From Nymphaea colorata (taxonomy: Eukaryota; Streptophyta; Magnoliopsida; Nymphaeales; Nymphaeaceae): a stretch of DNA of 64,000 bases. Both the position numbers and the translations under genes were made by a program. Every line of letters begins with the position of its first letter. The stretch's first letter is position 1. Below the pieces are notes generated by a model. The model was not told where the DNA came from and searched no databases. It saw only the letters and a program-made list of their open reading frames with translations. Shown here one piece after another: positions 10,625 through 25,454 of this stretch. The stretch spans positions 1,321,001-1,385,000 of the forward strand of contig NC_045146.1 in assembly GCF_008831285.2 (NCBI RefSeq). The letters run 5' to 3'.

Positions 10625-13600
10625 TGGTCTGTGTGTGTATTGTGACTAAATGGTATCAGACCTCTTCATTTTTTTTTTTTGATTTCGCTGTGATATTTGT
10701 GGTCCAGTCTATTGGCAGCTAAATATCGTCCACATGGTGTTTATCGAGATGGCCGCTGCATTCTGATAATACATAACCTAGCACATCAGGTTCTTTTTCT
10801 CTCTGGTTTGGTTTATTAGATGTTTACTTTTGGTATTTCAGTTGCATATGATCAGGCTGTGTTTATGGTGCGTGGAATAGTTACTATCTTGCATTTTTAC
10901 AACAATGATTCTTGAAATTACATTGGTCATTATCTTTACATGCTGGGGAAGCTCTATGTCATTAAAGCAGTCCAGCACGAAGACTTCTCACTTATTAAAT
11001 GTGAAACTATATTGCCTAGAGATCATTAGATTGTTAGCTTCACACATTTTAAATATAATACAATGATAAGTGTTGCTATGATAACGTAAACAGTAAACTA
11101 TATGTTTGAAATTGCTAAATGTATAGCTACATTGATAACTATGTCAAGTTTATTTTTAATTTTTTTTTTCCAATATAAGGGAGTGGAACCTGCTGTTACT
11201 TACGAGAATCTGGGGCTACCGGCTGAGTGGTATGGAGCACTGGAGTGGGTGTTCCCAACATGGGCGAGGAAACATGCCTTAGATAAAGGTGAAACAGTGA
11301 ATCCTTTGAAGGGAGCAATTGTAACTGCTGATCGGGTTGTCACTGTTAGCCAGGTTTGTTCACATAATGTTAAATTTTGTTGACATTAATTTGTAAATGT
11401 GCTGTTGACATTTTGTTCTACATTTTTGGTAGGGATATGCTTGGGAAATAACTACACCGGAAGGTGGAAATGGTCTAGATGAACTCTTGCTCAGCCGTAA
11501 AAGTGTCCTAAGTGGTATTATACAAATTATTTAACTTTTAGAAATTTGCCTTCTTTTCTCCAGTGACTCCTGAAAATTGTTTGCTGTTTGCAATTTACAG
11601 GTATTACAAATGGTATTGATATTAATGAGTGGGATCCATCTTCGGACAAGTATATTTCATGCAATTATTCTGTTGATGACCTTTCTGGAAAGGTTATCTT
11701 TTAATTCCTTGCAAAATTGGCGATGCTTATCTATCTTCTGCCCAGTGGTTCCTGGTTTGTCATTATCCTCAGTGCTATGTCATCTAAGTGGATAGATTTT
11801 ATTATACAGGTGAGTTGCAAGACTGCTCTGCAAGAAGAGTTACAGTTTGCTATCAGAGCTGACATTCCTTTGGTAAGAGCAAAAAAGTTATGTAAGATAT
11901 TGACGGTTGATGCCCATGATTTCTCCTCTTTATCTAGATTATTGTAATTTTCAGATTGGATTCATTGGAAGGTTGGATTACCAAAAGGGTATTGATTTGA
12001 TACGTTGGGCTATGCCGGACCTTCTGCAGGAGGATATTCAGTTTGTAAGTTAGATTTTCAACTGTGATCCTATATGAGGGCACATCACACTTATGATGTC
12101 TTCAATGTGAATAACAGGGAACTGAACTCTAACTAAGTTTAAGTAGTGGTTAATTTTACGGTGCAGTTTATATGCATATACATTTTGAGTGCATGAAGCA
12201 TAAAGTTGCATTGGTCTGCATATATGTTCTCTATGTTCCATTCATTTGTTTACTTTTGATCTGTTGTCTAAGATGTTAATTAAGTTTACTATTCTGCTGA
12301 CCCCAATCCCCTTGTTAATAGATGTCTCTTACTGGAAAAACAGCTGCAGCAGTTTGTTTATCATTCTGTTCCATATCATTCTGCTCTTTGTTTATTAAGC
12401 TATCCTTAGTTCTGTCTTGATGATGTGTGGCTTTCCTGCATTAACAACTTTTGCCTGAAATGAGAAATAGCAATAGCTAACTGCATCTTTCTTAAGTTGC
12501 AATATGCTGTTTTTCTTCTTCATGCTCCTCATCCCCCTATCCCCCTTTCCTCCTCCTCCCGGCCATTACTACTAGTAGCAGTTAGGGAGATACAAGGCTA
12601 GAACATTTTCACGTGAAATGGCTGTCCACAATCTGTTTTTCCCTTTATATTTATGAGTTTTTTCTACAATCTGTTTTTCCCTTTATATTCCTTAGTTTTT
12701 TCTTTAACTCTCTTATTTCTGCCAGGTTATGCTTGGATCGGGGGATGCAGGCACTGAAGAGTGGATGAGGGAAACTGAATCAGCTCACAAGGACAAGTTC
12801 CGAGGATGGGTTGGATTTAGTGTTGCAGTTTCTCACAGGATCACTGCTGGGTAAATTCGTAAAGTTTTTTGGTCAATTTTAGAAATATATTTAGTTATCC
12901 TGTCATGTGGGATCATCTTCCCTTTGTGCACCCATACATGGGCTTATTCACGAATTATCTAAACTTCTGTATTATGTTACTATATTCTGAATTTTCAGCT
13001 GTGATATATTACTGATGCCTTCAAGATTTGAGCCTTGTGGTCTGAACCAGCTGTATGCCATGAGATATGGAACTGTTCCTGTTGTACACTGTACAGGAGG
13101 CTTGAGGGTGAGCTGATGCAGGGATAATTCAATGCCTTGGGTTTCTTATCTTAAGAAGTTTGAGTTTCACTCTGAGTCTTCTGGTTAAAATTTCCAGGAC
13201 ACGGTGGAAAATTTTGATCCTTTTGCTGATGATGGTGAAGGTCGTGGCACTGGGTGCGTCGTCTCTTTCCTAGAACAGTTTTGAGGAGCTTTATTGTGTT
13301 CATTCATGATAAATGATGCTTAGGCATGTTCATGGGATTTTTTGTTTCAATGATGTGAAAGTTGTTCTTCTGCTTCATATTATTATTTTTGAACTGGAAT
13401 AAATTTTGTCAAAAGAAAGCACATCTGTATTTGCTTCGTGTTGCATCCACTTTAAATTGACAGACCTTAGCTTGGAACAGGGTGATAGATATAGCTGATT
13501 GACTACTAAGGTAGAAAGGCGAAGACAACGTCTTGAAATATCTTTGGAGTATTCTGCTTCATTTCTTCAGGATCTGTTAAATGCCAAGTAGCACAATCCA

Positions 13601-14352
13601 GCAACGCTGTAGGCTCATAATAGAAAAAGTTTCCAATAAGTTCAAGCTGTTATAAGGACTGTATTCTTGATTGAGTTTTTTGCCGTACTTCATCTCAAAT
13701 GCAAGTTGGCAATGAATAAGGCTACATCATGTGAGACTCTAGAAAAGTCTGTATGTCTAAGAAGCCATTGCAAGCAAGGATGCATGTTCTTATTTGATCC
13801 CAAACATGTTTTGATTAATTTCTAGATTCACGACGCAGCACACTGAGGTTTTACTCCTTTCATCGTATGGCTAGTCATGAATGGTGTTGTTGGACTAGTA
13901 GCTGAAACATCTATATGCATGATTGTCATGCCAATTTCTATTTTGTTGCAAATTTTAGTATTTGACATTGTTTTCTTTCCAACAGATGGGCCTTTTCTCC
14001 ACTGTCCAAGGAAGCTATGTTGGGGGTAAGTTAAAGGAGAAGATTACAAATTGTAGTTATTATGAGCTGAAATTTCTGTGGAAATTAGTAGCTTCCAGAT
14101 CAGTTTCACTTATCATGATGAAATCTTACATATCTTACTCAAGGCTTGATTAGGTATTTACTGGTGTTTTGCTTTGTCGATGTTCTAAAGCAGACTTTGA
14201 GAATTGCCATCGAGACTTACAGAGATCATAAAGCCTCATGGGAACGACTGATGAAGAGAGGAATGAAAAGAGATTCTTCATGGCAGAATGCAGCTGTTCA
14301 GTATGAGCAAATTTTCGAGTGGGCGCTAATGGACCCGCCCTATGTTCGTTAA
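7693..14352 (+). CDS. SS1: Soluble starch synthase I (plastid GT5 glucosyltransferase)
   Basis: The enzyme transfers glucose from ADP-glucose to short amylopectin chains in the plastid stroma. Fifteen exons: 7693-7957, 8665-9017, 10163-10240, 10364-10488, 10708-10789, 11180-11353, 11433-11514, 11601-11692, 11810-11872, 11955-12044, 12726-12850, 12999-13107, 13198-13253, 13986-14025, 14194-14352. All introns are GT-AG, phases are consistent, and the joined frame encodes 630 residues. Residues 1 to about 60 are Ser-rich and basic, like a transit peptide. An acidic linker follows, then the GT5 catalytic domain from about 123. The substrate-binding motif KTGGLGD begins at 136, NDWHA is in exon 4, and SRFEPCG is at 518-524 with the conserved Glu521. 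SSI-type signatures (DVCGSLP, SEWYG-like AEWYG, DPPYV at the C-terminus) separate it from GBSS and SSII-IV. One oddity is that the second Gly-loop reads HCTGGL, with Cys541 where SSI normally has Gly. No frameshift or stop was seen, so it is probably functional. Confidence 0.95.
10549..10622. repeat. (CA)n(TA)n microsatellite in SSI intron 4
   Basis: About 44 bp of CA repeat run straight into about 30 bp of TA repeat, inside the intron between SSI exons 4 and 5. It lies 60 bp past the 5' splice site and 85 bp before the next exon. It is likely length-polymorphic. Confidence 0.95.
12628..12700. repeat. 38-bp tandem duplication in SSI intron 10
   Basis: ACAATCTGTTTTTCCCTTTA occurs twice with a period of 38 bp, shortly before the 3' splice site of SSI intron 10. 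It is pyrimidine-rich and non-coding. Confidence 0.7.
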
Positions 14353-14995
14353 ATCATTATTCGTTTCACTGAGATGGGTGCTGCCCGTCTTTCAATTTTT
14401 TTTTTTTGGCTCCAAATGTTTCAAGCATTAAATTAGTTTATTGCATTTATTTATTAACCTGAATAAGAGGATCCTGTCTAGTGTAAAGCACGTTTTTTTC
14501 TCAAAAAGTTTGTTGCGCCTTTGCTGCTTCTTTTTCCTTTTCTTAGTTATTTTTCACTAATATTAACGATCGAGCATTTTAAAAATGGAGACATAGACAC
14601 ATGATGTCGTGGGATCTTATTAAGCAGAAGATAGTCACAAGTATAATTTTCGGTTTTTCCTCGATCAACATTTTCTTCGCTGCTTTGGCCAAACTTGTTT
14701 TTTCAAGAAAGTCTTGAGATTTTAAAAAAATAAAATATGTAAAATAATATACAAATTATGAAATTAAGAGTTTTATGCTAAGTTCCTCATAGACATGTTA
14801 AAAAGTTGAACTATCTGTTAAAAATTTTGAAATAAACAAAAGCAATGGAATATATGAAAATACATTTGAAAAAATCGATGACGAGAGTGACATACTTCGT
14901 ACGCAGGGGAATTCAGTTTATCTCCCTCCTTTTTGCTCACGTTGTTGGACATTAAAAAAACATATAGAGTGGTCTGTATTATCTTATTGTTAGGT

Positions 14996-15042
<47 letters not shown>

Positions 15043-15706
15043 CACTACTGAACCCGTGACTCTAGATATTCCTTGCGGCAAGAAACATCAATTATATAAA
15101 TGTATATATCTCTTACGGCAGGGGACATCAAAGCAACACCGTCTAATCAATTGTGATCGGACAATTCACCGAATTTTAATAAAAGAGCTTATGAGTCGCG
15201 AATCTCCCGCAACTCCTCCTCCCTCGAGTTATTTTCTCTCTCCTCTTTGTTTATATATATATATATATTATATAAAAGAATGGCAGAATTATATAATAAA
15301 ACAGATTTTGTCTGATTTATTGTGATATATGGTTGAAAGAAAAATAATAAGAACAAAGTATTTAATCTCTTCGCCATACAATACTAGTGTACATATCTCT
15401 TTTTCCTGATTTTTCTTTCATCTATCACAATAAACCATGCACCCTTTATAAGCCAAAAGGGTGAGGTCCCCCCCCCCCTTTTGTTTATGCATGTTTTGAA
15501 AAGCAGGGTGGCAAGAAAGGCCACGACCTCCCCTGCCTCAGCCATTTATTTAATGTAGAAACCTCAGCCATTTATTTAATGTAGAAAAAGAAAGGAGGCA
15601 GTTCCCTTCCCCATCGTCTCTAGCGGAGACCGCCTCCTTCACCCCCAATTATGGGGCAGGCAACGGCCTCCTCTTTCGTGGCGGTGTGGCGGACTCCATG
15701 TCAAGG

Positions 15707-15740
<34 letters not shown>

Positions 15741-15752
15741 AAACATATATAA
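14353..15752. other. Intergenic after SSI; SSRs and G+C-rich block
   Basis: The SSI 3' end lies here, with an AATAAG possibly serving as a poly(A) signal near 14,462. A TA microsatellite follows at 14,997-15,038. A G+C-rich block at 15,500-15,700 contains GGCAACGGCCTCC-type words like the block at 6,110-6,305. It includes a 26-bp tandem duplication (CCTCAGCCATTTATTTAATG unit) at about 15,535-15,586. Another TA tract lies at 15,708-15,736. No gene is seen. Confidence 0.6.
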
Positions 15753-15890
15753 GGGGGCTGCCTGGGCCATGGGCCCAGGCAAGCATAGGAAAAAAAATTA
15801 TTTATATTTAAAAATTCAAATTTTTTTAATTTGGTCTGGCCCGTCGTTTCTTTTAACCCGACCCTCAAAAAAATCCTTGCTTCGCCCCAG
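15753..15890 (-). mobile_element. Mutator-like miniature element
   Basis: Read on the minus strand it starts CTGGGGCGAAGCAAGGATTT and ends GGCCCAGGCAGCCCCC. That is the same family as 35,760-35,954 (GGGCCGGAGCGAGGATTTTT). Flanks CATATATAA (15,744-15,752) and CATGTATGG (15,891-15,899) agree at 6 of 9 positions, and all differences are A/G transitions. This fits an old 9-bp target duplication. Confidence 0.55.
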
Positions 15891-16004
15891 CATGTATGGT
15901 CCACTCTCCAAACCAGACTAGGGTTTTTTATGCATATTTATTTTTTATATGGATGCTCTATTATTAAACATTAAATGAAGTAGGAGTTCCATCCTCAGAA
16001 TTGG

Positions 16005-16274
16005 CTAAGGGTGGGTATCAGGCTGGGCTGGGCCCAGGCCCGATTGGCCGGGGTCAGCCCGGCCCGGCCCATTTAGCCGGCTCGGGTCAGCCCGGCCCGG
16101 CCCATTTAGCCGGTTAAGATTGAAAAAAGTGATTTTTTTAATTTTTTTGTTTTAATAATATATATTTATGATTAGTAAATATATTTTACATTTAAAAAAT
16201 ATTTTATAATCACAAATTATTTTTTAGTTTTAAATGGGCCTGGCTCACCGGCCTGGCCCGATGCCCACCCTTAG
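16005..16274. mobile_element. Inverted-repeat element with G+C-rich ends
   Basis: Terminal inverted repeats: CTAAGGGTGGGTATCAGGCT on the left, and on the right CGATGCCCACCCTTAG, whose complement is CTAAGGGTGGGCATCG. Inside the left arm a 34-bp unit (CGGGTCAGCCCGGCCCGGCC) is duplicated in tandem at about 16,049-16,115. The core is A+T-rich and non-coding. AGAATTGG occurs on both sides, directly before the left end and a few bases after the right end, so the insertion duplication is blurred. Confidence 0.6.
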
Positions 16275-17975
16275 AATTAGAATTGGCTGAATGAATGGGC
16301 AAGTGGCAAAATAGCTTCCTCAATGTAAACCCACTCCCAAATGAAGCGATGCCCATAAAAGTCCCCTTATTAGCGGTTTTATCAATGTTCCTTTTGGGGA
16401 TCCAAAGAAGCAATGACTGAAAATTGTGGCCTCGAGAACTTTTTTTTTTTATGGGTTCAAAAGCGAAAACGAATAATGAAACTATAGTTCTTAATACACA
16501 TCTTAAATATATCTACACCTTTGGTGGAAATAAATTAAATTCGAACGTATGAGTCCCAATTAGATTGTGTGATTGATTTTTTGATAATAAAAAATTATGT
16601 ACTTTTAGAAACTGATTGTAAGATCATCAACGATTTTGATATAAATCAGATTCTATAAACTCAAAAGCTGATCCATAAAACCAGAAAGAAAGAAAAAAGG
16701 AAGAAGGAAAAAATCCAGAGATGCGCACATGATTATTTAAGGTAGAATATAAGAGTTTTCCATGTGAACCGACCTGTGTGGCTGGAGAGTGGTCTGCACG
16801 TTGGTGCTAACTAACTGCTAACCGAGGATTTACAAAAGTTTGAATTTAAAAAACGCATTTTTTCGAAAAAAACATGAAAAAAATGTGATAAATTAAATGG
16901 CCATTTAAAACTTCAAAAAATGAGTTTTTTTGAAAAAACATTAAAAATAAATAACAAGATTTTAACGGTTTTATTGCATTTTTTTCACTTTTTTTTATAA
17001 TTTTCATTTTTTTTAATGCCAAACAGTTTTATTTTATTGTCTGTTTTTTATTTATTGCAAATCTACTTATCTTTGATGTTTATGTTATTAGTTTCTCACT
17101 TATTTTATTTTCTCTCTATTTTTAATTTTTTAAAATCTTTAAAAAATTACCATACTTTTTCTTTTTTTTTAAGCTCGCCACATTATACCCGAGAAAAACC
17201 TCGCTGTTTAAAACTCTAAGACATTATTTGTGACTATGGCTTGAATCTACGCCTTTCCTTTTAGCTATGAGTGATAGAATTAAGATTCACCATCCCTCCT
17301 TCCAATTCTAAGTTCTTCCATATAATTTATAGCAACAGTATATCATTCAACTTAACTATTGTGCTCTACTATTTTTTAAAATCAAAACCAGAGACGTGCT
17401 ATTCATGTATCATCAATTCGATCAATTATGTTATGCTATATCCTTCATCTTTGGTAACGTGCTCTACCATTTTTGAAAATCGAACTAAAGATGTACCCTC
17501 AATTTAACCAATTATGTTATGCTTGTTGAAGCCAAAATCATGCCTCTCCATTACAGACAAAATGATCAAAATGCCCTACAAAACAGAAAAAACTAAAGGG
17601 GACAATCAAAGAATACAACTAGAAAAGTAATTTTTTAATGAAAATAATAACCTTATTACCCCCGCATCTCCAAGAATGGCATCATACGAGCACTAGTTTT
17701 TAATACACAGGACCCGATCCTCATCTAACGTATACCACATTTGGGTGTCCCGGATCCGATGCACTTGCGACAAGGACATGGGTCCATACTGAACTAGAAT
17801 CTGGACTGTTCATTTTGTTCGGATTTAGGCACCAATTGAACGGTTGAAGATTGTGTTTATGTGACCAGTTGGAAGACAAACATTAACCATGGCGTTGGTG
17901 TGAGCCACTGCCCACACTAGGACAATAAAAAATTTTATTGAAAAAATGAAAAATGGTGTTGTGATGACTTAACAT
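16275..17975. other. Intergenic A+T-rich sequence
   Basis: No gene, tRNA or clear element is seen. The sequence is A+T-rich with many homopolymer runs. A fragment at 17,893-17,925 (GTTGGTGTGAGCCACTGCCC) is related to the ends of the hAT-like miniature family. It may be a broken copy. Confidence 0.5.
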
Positions 17976-18045
17976 TAAGGGGTGTAGCATAATTGGTCGG
18001 GCAGACTGTTTGTAGAAGGTGCATCATTAATTCGATTTTCGTAAG
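17976..18045 (+). mobile_element. SINE head with A- and B-box
   Basis: AAGGGGTGTAGCATAATTGG (17,976-17,995) contains a good Pol III A-box (TAGCATAATTGG). AATTCGATTTTC at about 18,029 is a weak B-box about 45 bp later. TCGGGCAG lies between them, as in the other family members. The 3' end is unclear and may reach about 18,130. Confidence 0.55.
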
Positions 18046-18980
18046 TGCTACCTTCATTGGATCATAAATTATGAGATCACAACACTTGGGACTTCTTTTC
18101 TGGGCAATGAATTATTAACTTGAACATTGCAAACCTGTGCTGGTGATTTCAATGTCCCTTTGCTAAGATATAATGGTTCCTGCACTGCATGCAAGTGGTA
18201 GGGTTGGTTGTTTCCGAGTTTGATGTGGCTACAATCAAACCCTCATTACTGGTGGAGCCACCACTGATGTCATGCTGCGTAGTGATTTCTTCTTCCTTAC
18301 TTTATTGGCGTGGACATTCATGCATCTCTGCGCCCTGGTTTATGTCATAATATTGTGTATGAAGTTGACAGCAGCCACTTGGATCACGAGCGACCATTCA
18401 AGATGCTTGTTTGGTTGAGATGTTACTTTCAAAGTCATCTTCTGGTTCTTTTCACACCATTACTTCCGCGTTGGCTGACTGATTCATCCTAAAGAGAGAT
18501 CGCGAGAAAGAATAAAAGAAGACCTTTTTGCTGTTTCCTGAAAGTTACGGCCTTTTGTTAGGTGTTCTTTCTTTTTGCCTTGTTTCTGTAACGATGATCG
18601 CTAAGGCTTACATAAGTTAGGCATCCAGCCAGTTCACAATCTCATCTCGGTTCACAAAATTTGAACTTACATGAATTGCAACTACTTATCAGGAAGTGGT
18701 CGAAAAGCAGGTTCAATTTATCCAAGGAAAGTTTGGCCTGGACAATTATCTTTATTTTGAGGGTGAAAATAGTCCTCGTTTGAAGGGCACAATTCCTCCT
18801 CCCACTTTAAGATGAATTAGGATGAAAAAGGCATGGTTTCAGCGTGAACATTTGACAGCATTTACATATAGGGATATGTATGTAATCAACTATCATCAGT
18901 TCGCTGAAATTTTATTTCAAATACTAACAAGCCATACGACAGGTCCTGAAGACTTGAACACCCATCCGCGCCTAAAGATG

Positions 18981-19035
<55 letters not shown>

Positions 19036-19364
19036 AGTTTCATACGTGAGTCAGATCCGATATAACATTGCCCATAAGAGTATTAGTACCTGGGAGCACT
19101 TCATATGCAACTCTGAATGGATAAAACATTACCCATAAGAGTACAAGTACCAAAGTTTATCATAAATACATGTTTTTTTTCTCCTACATTGTGTTTTCAA
19201 CTTACTAATACATATCCAGTTTGGTACGCGCCATACTGGACTCTTGGTGCTGAGTTTCCGTGTCTCCATGTCAACTGGAGGATCAAACCTTTTCTCCTAC
19301 TGTATTATTGGCAAAACCGACGTATAGTACTGTATTTTAAAGACCGCTTTCGAGTCTCAGACTC
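18046..19364. other. Intergenic between two convergent genes
   Basis: This holds the probable 3' UTR of the DCD gene (minus strand) near its right end. A plus-strand frame at 18,692-18,812, just after TTATCAG, reads as a plausible protein segment (GKFGLDNYLYFEGENSPRLK, then a stop). I do not recognise it, and it could be a gene relic. A pure GA microsatellite (about 25 units) covers 18,984-19,034. Confidence 0.5.
18984..19034. repeat. (GA)n microsatellite
   Basis: About 25 uninterrupted GA units downstream of the DCD gene. No coding role. Confidence 0.95.
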
Positions 19365-21668
<2,304 letters not shown>

Positions 21669-22163
21669 CTTCTGAGTCTGATCTCCTCCGATTCGACCAA
21701 GCAACGAACAAAAAGAAAAAGTCGGCTTTTCAAACGTGCGAAGTTTTACACTCCAAATAAGCCTCAAAAAACTGGTTTTTTACTCGAATTCTCTTTCCAA
21801 AAGAGCCCGAGAACGAATTCGCCGGCAAATCTTCGCCGATAAGATTCAGAAAACCCTTGAAATTCTCCAAACTCTTCCCCAAAAGCGAACACGTCGATCG
21901 ATCGACCTTCACGCGACTCGTACAAGCTCTGATCAACTCGAACCTTCCAATCCAACAACGATCACTCACTCAAAACACACCACCACCAAACTAAAGATCA
22001 CAACTTGTGGGTCTCCCACAGCCGTTCCTCCAAATTCCGTCCGAAAAAACACTGCAGAGATTTAGGAGGAAGAAGATAATTTTCCCTGAGTTCTGCGTTC
22101 TAGAGAGAGGGAGACGGAAGAAAAATGTGAAGGCGATGAAGAGCGAAGACTAGTAGACCCCGA
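21669..22163 (-). other. ATG-free 5' leader of the DCD gene
   Basis: Roughly 470-495 nt between the TATA box and the start codon. Scanning the minus strand from 22,163 to 21,669 shows no ATG at all, so no ATG upstream reading frame is possible. The region is rich in GA and CGA words. Several CG-containing frames stay open here but lack an ATG. Confidence 0.6.
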
Positions 22164-22171
22164 TTTTTATA
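22164..22171 (-). promoter_or_regulatory. TATA box of the DCD gene
   Basis: TATAAAAA on the minus strand, in a GTTTATAAAAATCGGG context. Transcription would be expected to start near 22,135-22,140. Confidence 0.6.
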
Positions 22172-22417
22172 AACAACGATCGGAACGCGTCGGCGGAGAG
22201 AGAAAGTAGAGAGAGAAAACGCGTTTTTATCGGGAAAACGGAGACGAAAAAACGAAGAACAATGGCGGAAGCGAGCTTTCCAGGAAGCAGCGCCCTCCTT
22301 CTAGAAGGAGCCAAAAGAACGTTCTACCCTCTCGAACTTCAAAAAGCGCGAACCTGTCCTCTCCGCCGCAGTCGGTGGTAATTACGTCTTCCAGGTGTTA
22401 CTGACCGTCCGATCTTC

Positions 22418-22423
22418 CACGTG
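22418..22423. promoter_or_regulatory. G-box upstream of the DCD gene
   Basis: CACGTG in TTCCACGTGGAGG, about 250 bp upstream of the TATA box. A second copy, in GACACGTGGCAC, lies farther out at 23,013-23,018. Both contexts suit bZIP binding, for example ABA or unfolded-protein-response type bZIPs. Inferred from the motif only. Confidence 0.45.
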
Positions 22424-22449
22424 GAGGGCTTGGACCATTCTTATGTGAG

Positions 22450-25377
22450 CAGCGCCGGCTTTCGCTGAAGACTGAACAGAAAAGGTTACTGCTCAGGTAT
22501 CGGCCTGATTCGGTTTCAATTGAATCGGATCGGTGGCAAATCGGTTCGTTTTTTCCAATTGCTTAAAATATTCACGAAGCTTTTTTTTATGGATATATAA
22601 ATAATTATTTACCAATTTAATTAAATAGCTGAATTTATTAAAAAATATTAATAAATCAGCAGCCAGACCGATTCAGATTCGATCATTCATAAGTGAATCG
22701 GGCTAAATGGTCAAGTCCGATGGCCGATTCAAGGACTTCAACGGTCGAGTGAAAATGTAAACTCTCAACAGTCAAAACGTTTACGTTGAAATTCAGCACT
22801 TCTGCAGTCCAAGTCGCCGCTGGCTAAGGATATTTTTGGTATTTCCTTTTATCTGAAAGTTTTCTATCAGTATTTTTTAGATATATATATTTTTTAATTT
22901 AATGAAAAATAAAAAGCTGCTCCACTTTGCCTTAGCCATGAAGGCAAAGCAAGCCACTTCTGCTTGACCAACCCAATAAAAAATATGGCTGACCAACCAC
23001 ATGGGTTTCTGACACGTGGCACACTTTGGACACACTTGCTTGGAAGCGTGGACAACGCGGCCGGTTGAGACTGAGGCTGCTCCGCTCCACTTCCTTTGAA
23101 TCGAATGGGGGACCCGAAGATTCGGACCCGAAGTGAGCCAACCTGATAGATAGAGTGAATCGGATCCGGATTTGGATCAGTTCATTGCCAACAGGATCCG
23201 GTCTGAATGCCAATCGAAAGCAGACTCGATATGCAGCTTAGGCGAGTAAATATAAAACTGAATCGCAGAAAGATAATTTCTTCAAAAAATTTTCACCACT
23301 AACATTTCTTTTAAGTCTGTTTCTCAACAAGTTCACATTTCTTACACTCCCTCTTTGCATGCACGTCGTTGTGTTTGTTGCACCATCTATCTAATTAATT
23401 ATATACTGGATTTTATTTCCATATCGTACATACCTAAAACGTGAATAATATGCCATCTTCAGCGATTATATATATATATATATATGTGTGTATCGATTAT
23501 ATATATATATATATATGTGTGTGTATGTATATGGATTACTGAGATTCACATTTTGTTTAAACTGTAAACTGAAGATCTCCCAAAATACACATTTTAATAG
23601 AGCCTCGGATCTAAGATATGAAACTATCAAATACAACCTTTTAAGTATTAACATATTAGCCAGGTCCTTTTGTTTTGTTTCATCAAGACCTTGAGGTAGA
23701 CTCGAGTTTGGTTCGTTTTAAGTTTGAATGATCAGACATGAGGAACGAATGCAGCCTTGGACCCTAAAGACAACGAGAAAAAAAAGGGGGTGGATGGGAT
23801 GACTTTTGCCCTCAATTAGAGAGTGGCGTACTTCTATCATTGCCGACTTTGTTCCGACAAAAGCTAGACAAACTTCAAACATTTATCTAAATGGTTCAAA
23901 CTCGAACTCAACTCACTTGCAGCCCCATTTTTTTAAGTGCATGGGATGGTCAGTTTTATGCGATTTACACTTTCAAATTTAACAAATATGAAACCCAACT
24001 GTCTGGAAGAGAGGCCATAGCCCCCATGTCCCCGCCCTTAGGGTTCAAAGCTCACTTCGGGACCAATATAATACATGAGAGTAGTTCCATGGGCGAAGTG
24101 GCTGCCACGGGAGTCGACACAGCAACCCCCTTTATGTGCACCACAACCTTGGGGCTTATGAATATGTTGATTAAGAAAAATCTCGTTTAGTATCATGCTG
24201 TCAAGATCTGAGTTTCATTTTCTAATCTTCACTTCTACTGGATCCAGGCTAGTGTCTAGTCCAAACATAAAATATGCATTGGTGGAGCAGAACCGGATCC
24301 GGAAAATGCATGGATCAGGTGCTTATACGGATGAAATTTTCTAGATTTCTGGCATGGTTATGCATGCATGTAAATGCACATAGGGTCACATTCAGCCTCT
24401 AAATTTTAATTTGCCGACTTGAACATAACTATCTGTTGTCTGGGATATTAGGTGGATAGCCCTACAAAGAGTTGGGTGCCAACTACCTCAATTAAGAGGG
24501 TCCTTATAAACATGATTGAAAACTTTGACAGATTCATGAAAGGGAGAAGTTCAGCCCTCTTCGATGTCATTTTCTATAGTCTTTAATTAAATTTTTATGG
24601 TCCCTAATTATGTTTTGATAGTCAATGTCATTGGCCATAGAGTGACATAAATGGTTGAACGAATACTAATTCATATGGCAATCCTAGTCAAATGTATACA
24701 AATATATTCAATAGAAGACGTGTATGAACTAACATGGTTGAAGTATATCGAAATGAAATCAAAATTTCAAAATACCAGGTTGGTTTAATAATTCTAATTT
24801 CTTAAAAAATAAACATTTTGATTCTAAACTTGAAGGGAATAGCAGTGGTGCCCTAGCAAGAAATTTGTATCTAAACGGCATTGGTAAAAAGATTATCTTA
24901 AATTGAAGAGATACCAACAATGTAACGAGCTAAATATGAGGAACCAATGTGCAAATAAAATAAATTATGTGGGTCTGTGCAGGCAACTGGCCCCACAACC
25001 CTACACCTCGCCCTGCCTCTCTTTCATTTTGGTTAATTATAAACAAGTTCAAGATTTGGGATACTGATTTAGTTTTGAATTACTTTAGTATTGGGTAAAG
25101 ATATCGAGATCCATTCCTAATCAGATTCTAACTGAATCTAACTCTAAATCTAGTACGATATAGGACCGGGTTCTAGTAAGATCTGAATCAGTTGCACGTA
25201 AGCGTCGGATATTATGTCAATCAGTTCCAGAGTCAGTTTTAAAAATCAGGACTGAGTTTGATCCAAACCTAAATTCGATTACATAGAATCCAATTAAATG
25301 GAATTTGGTAAAGGTCAGATCTGACGCAAACCAAAACTATTTAAAGGCATCTCCTACCAAGGACTGCGAGTGTATAC

Positions 25378-25454
<77 letters not shown>

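Noticed and set aside
10245-10649. 134-codon frame across SSI intron 3, exon 4 and intron 4
   Set aside because: It reads SSI exon 4 in the wrong frame and ends in translated CA/TA microsatellite.
7693-14352. Granule-bound starch synthase or SSII-IV as the identity of the 15-exon gene
   Set aside because: The [13 protein letters not shown] signature, protein length and C-terminal MDPPYV ending fit SSI. The long N-terminal extensions of SSII-IV are absent.
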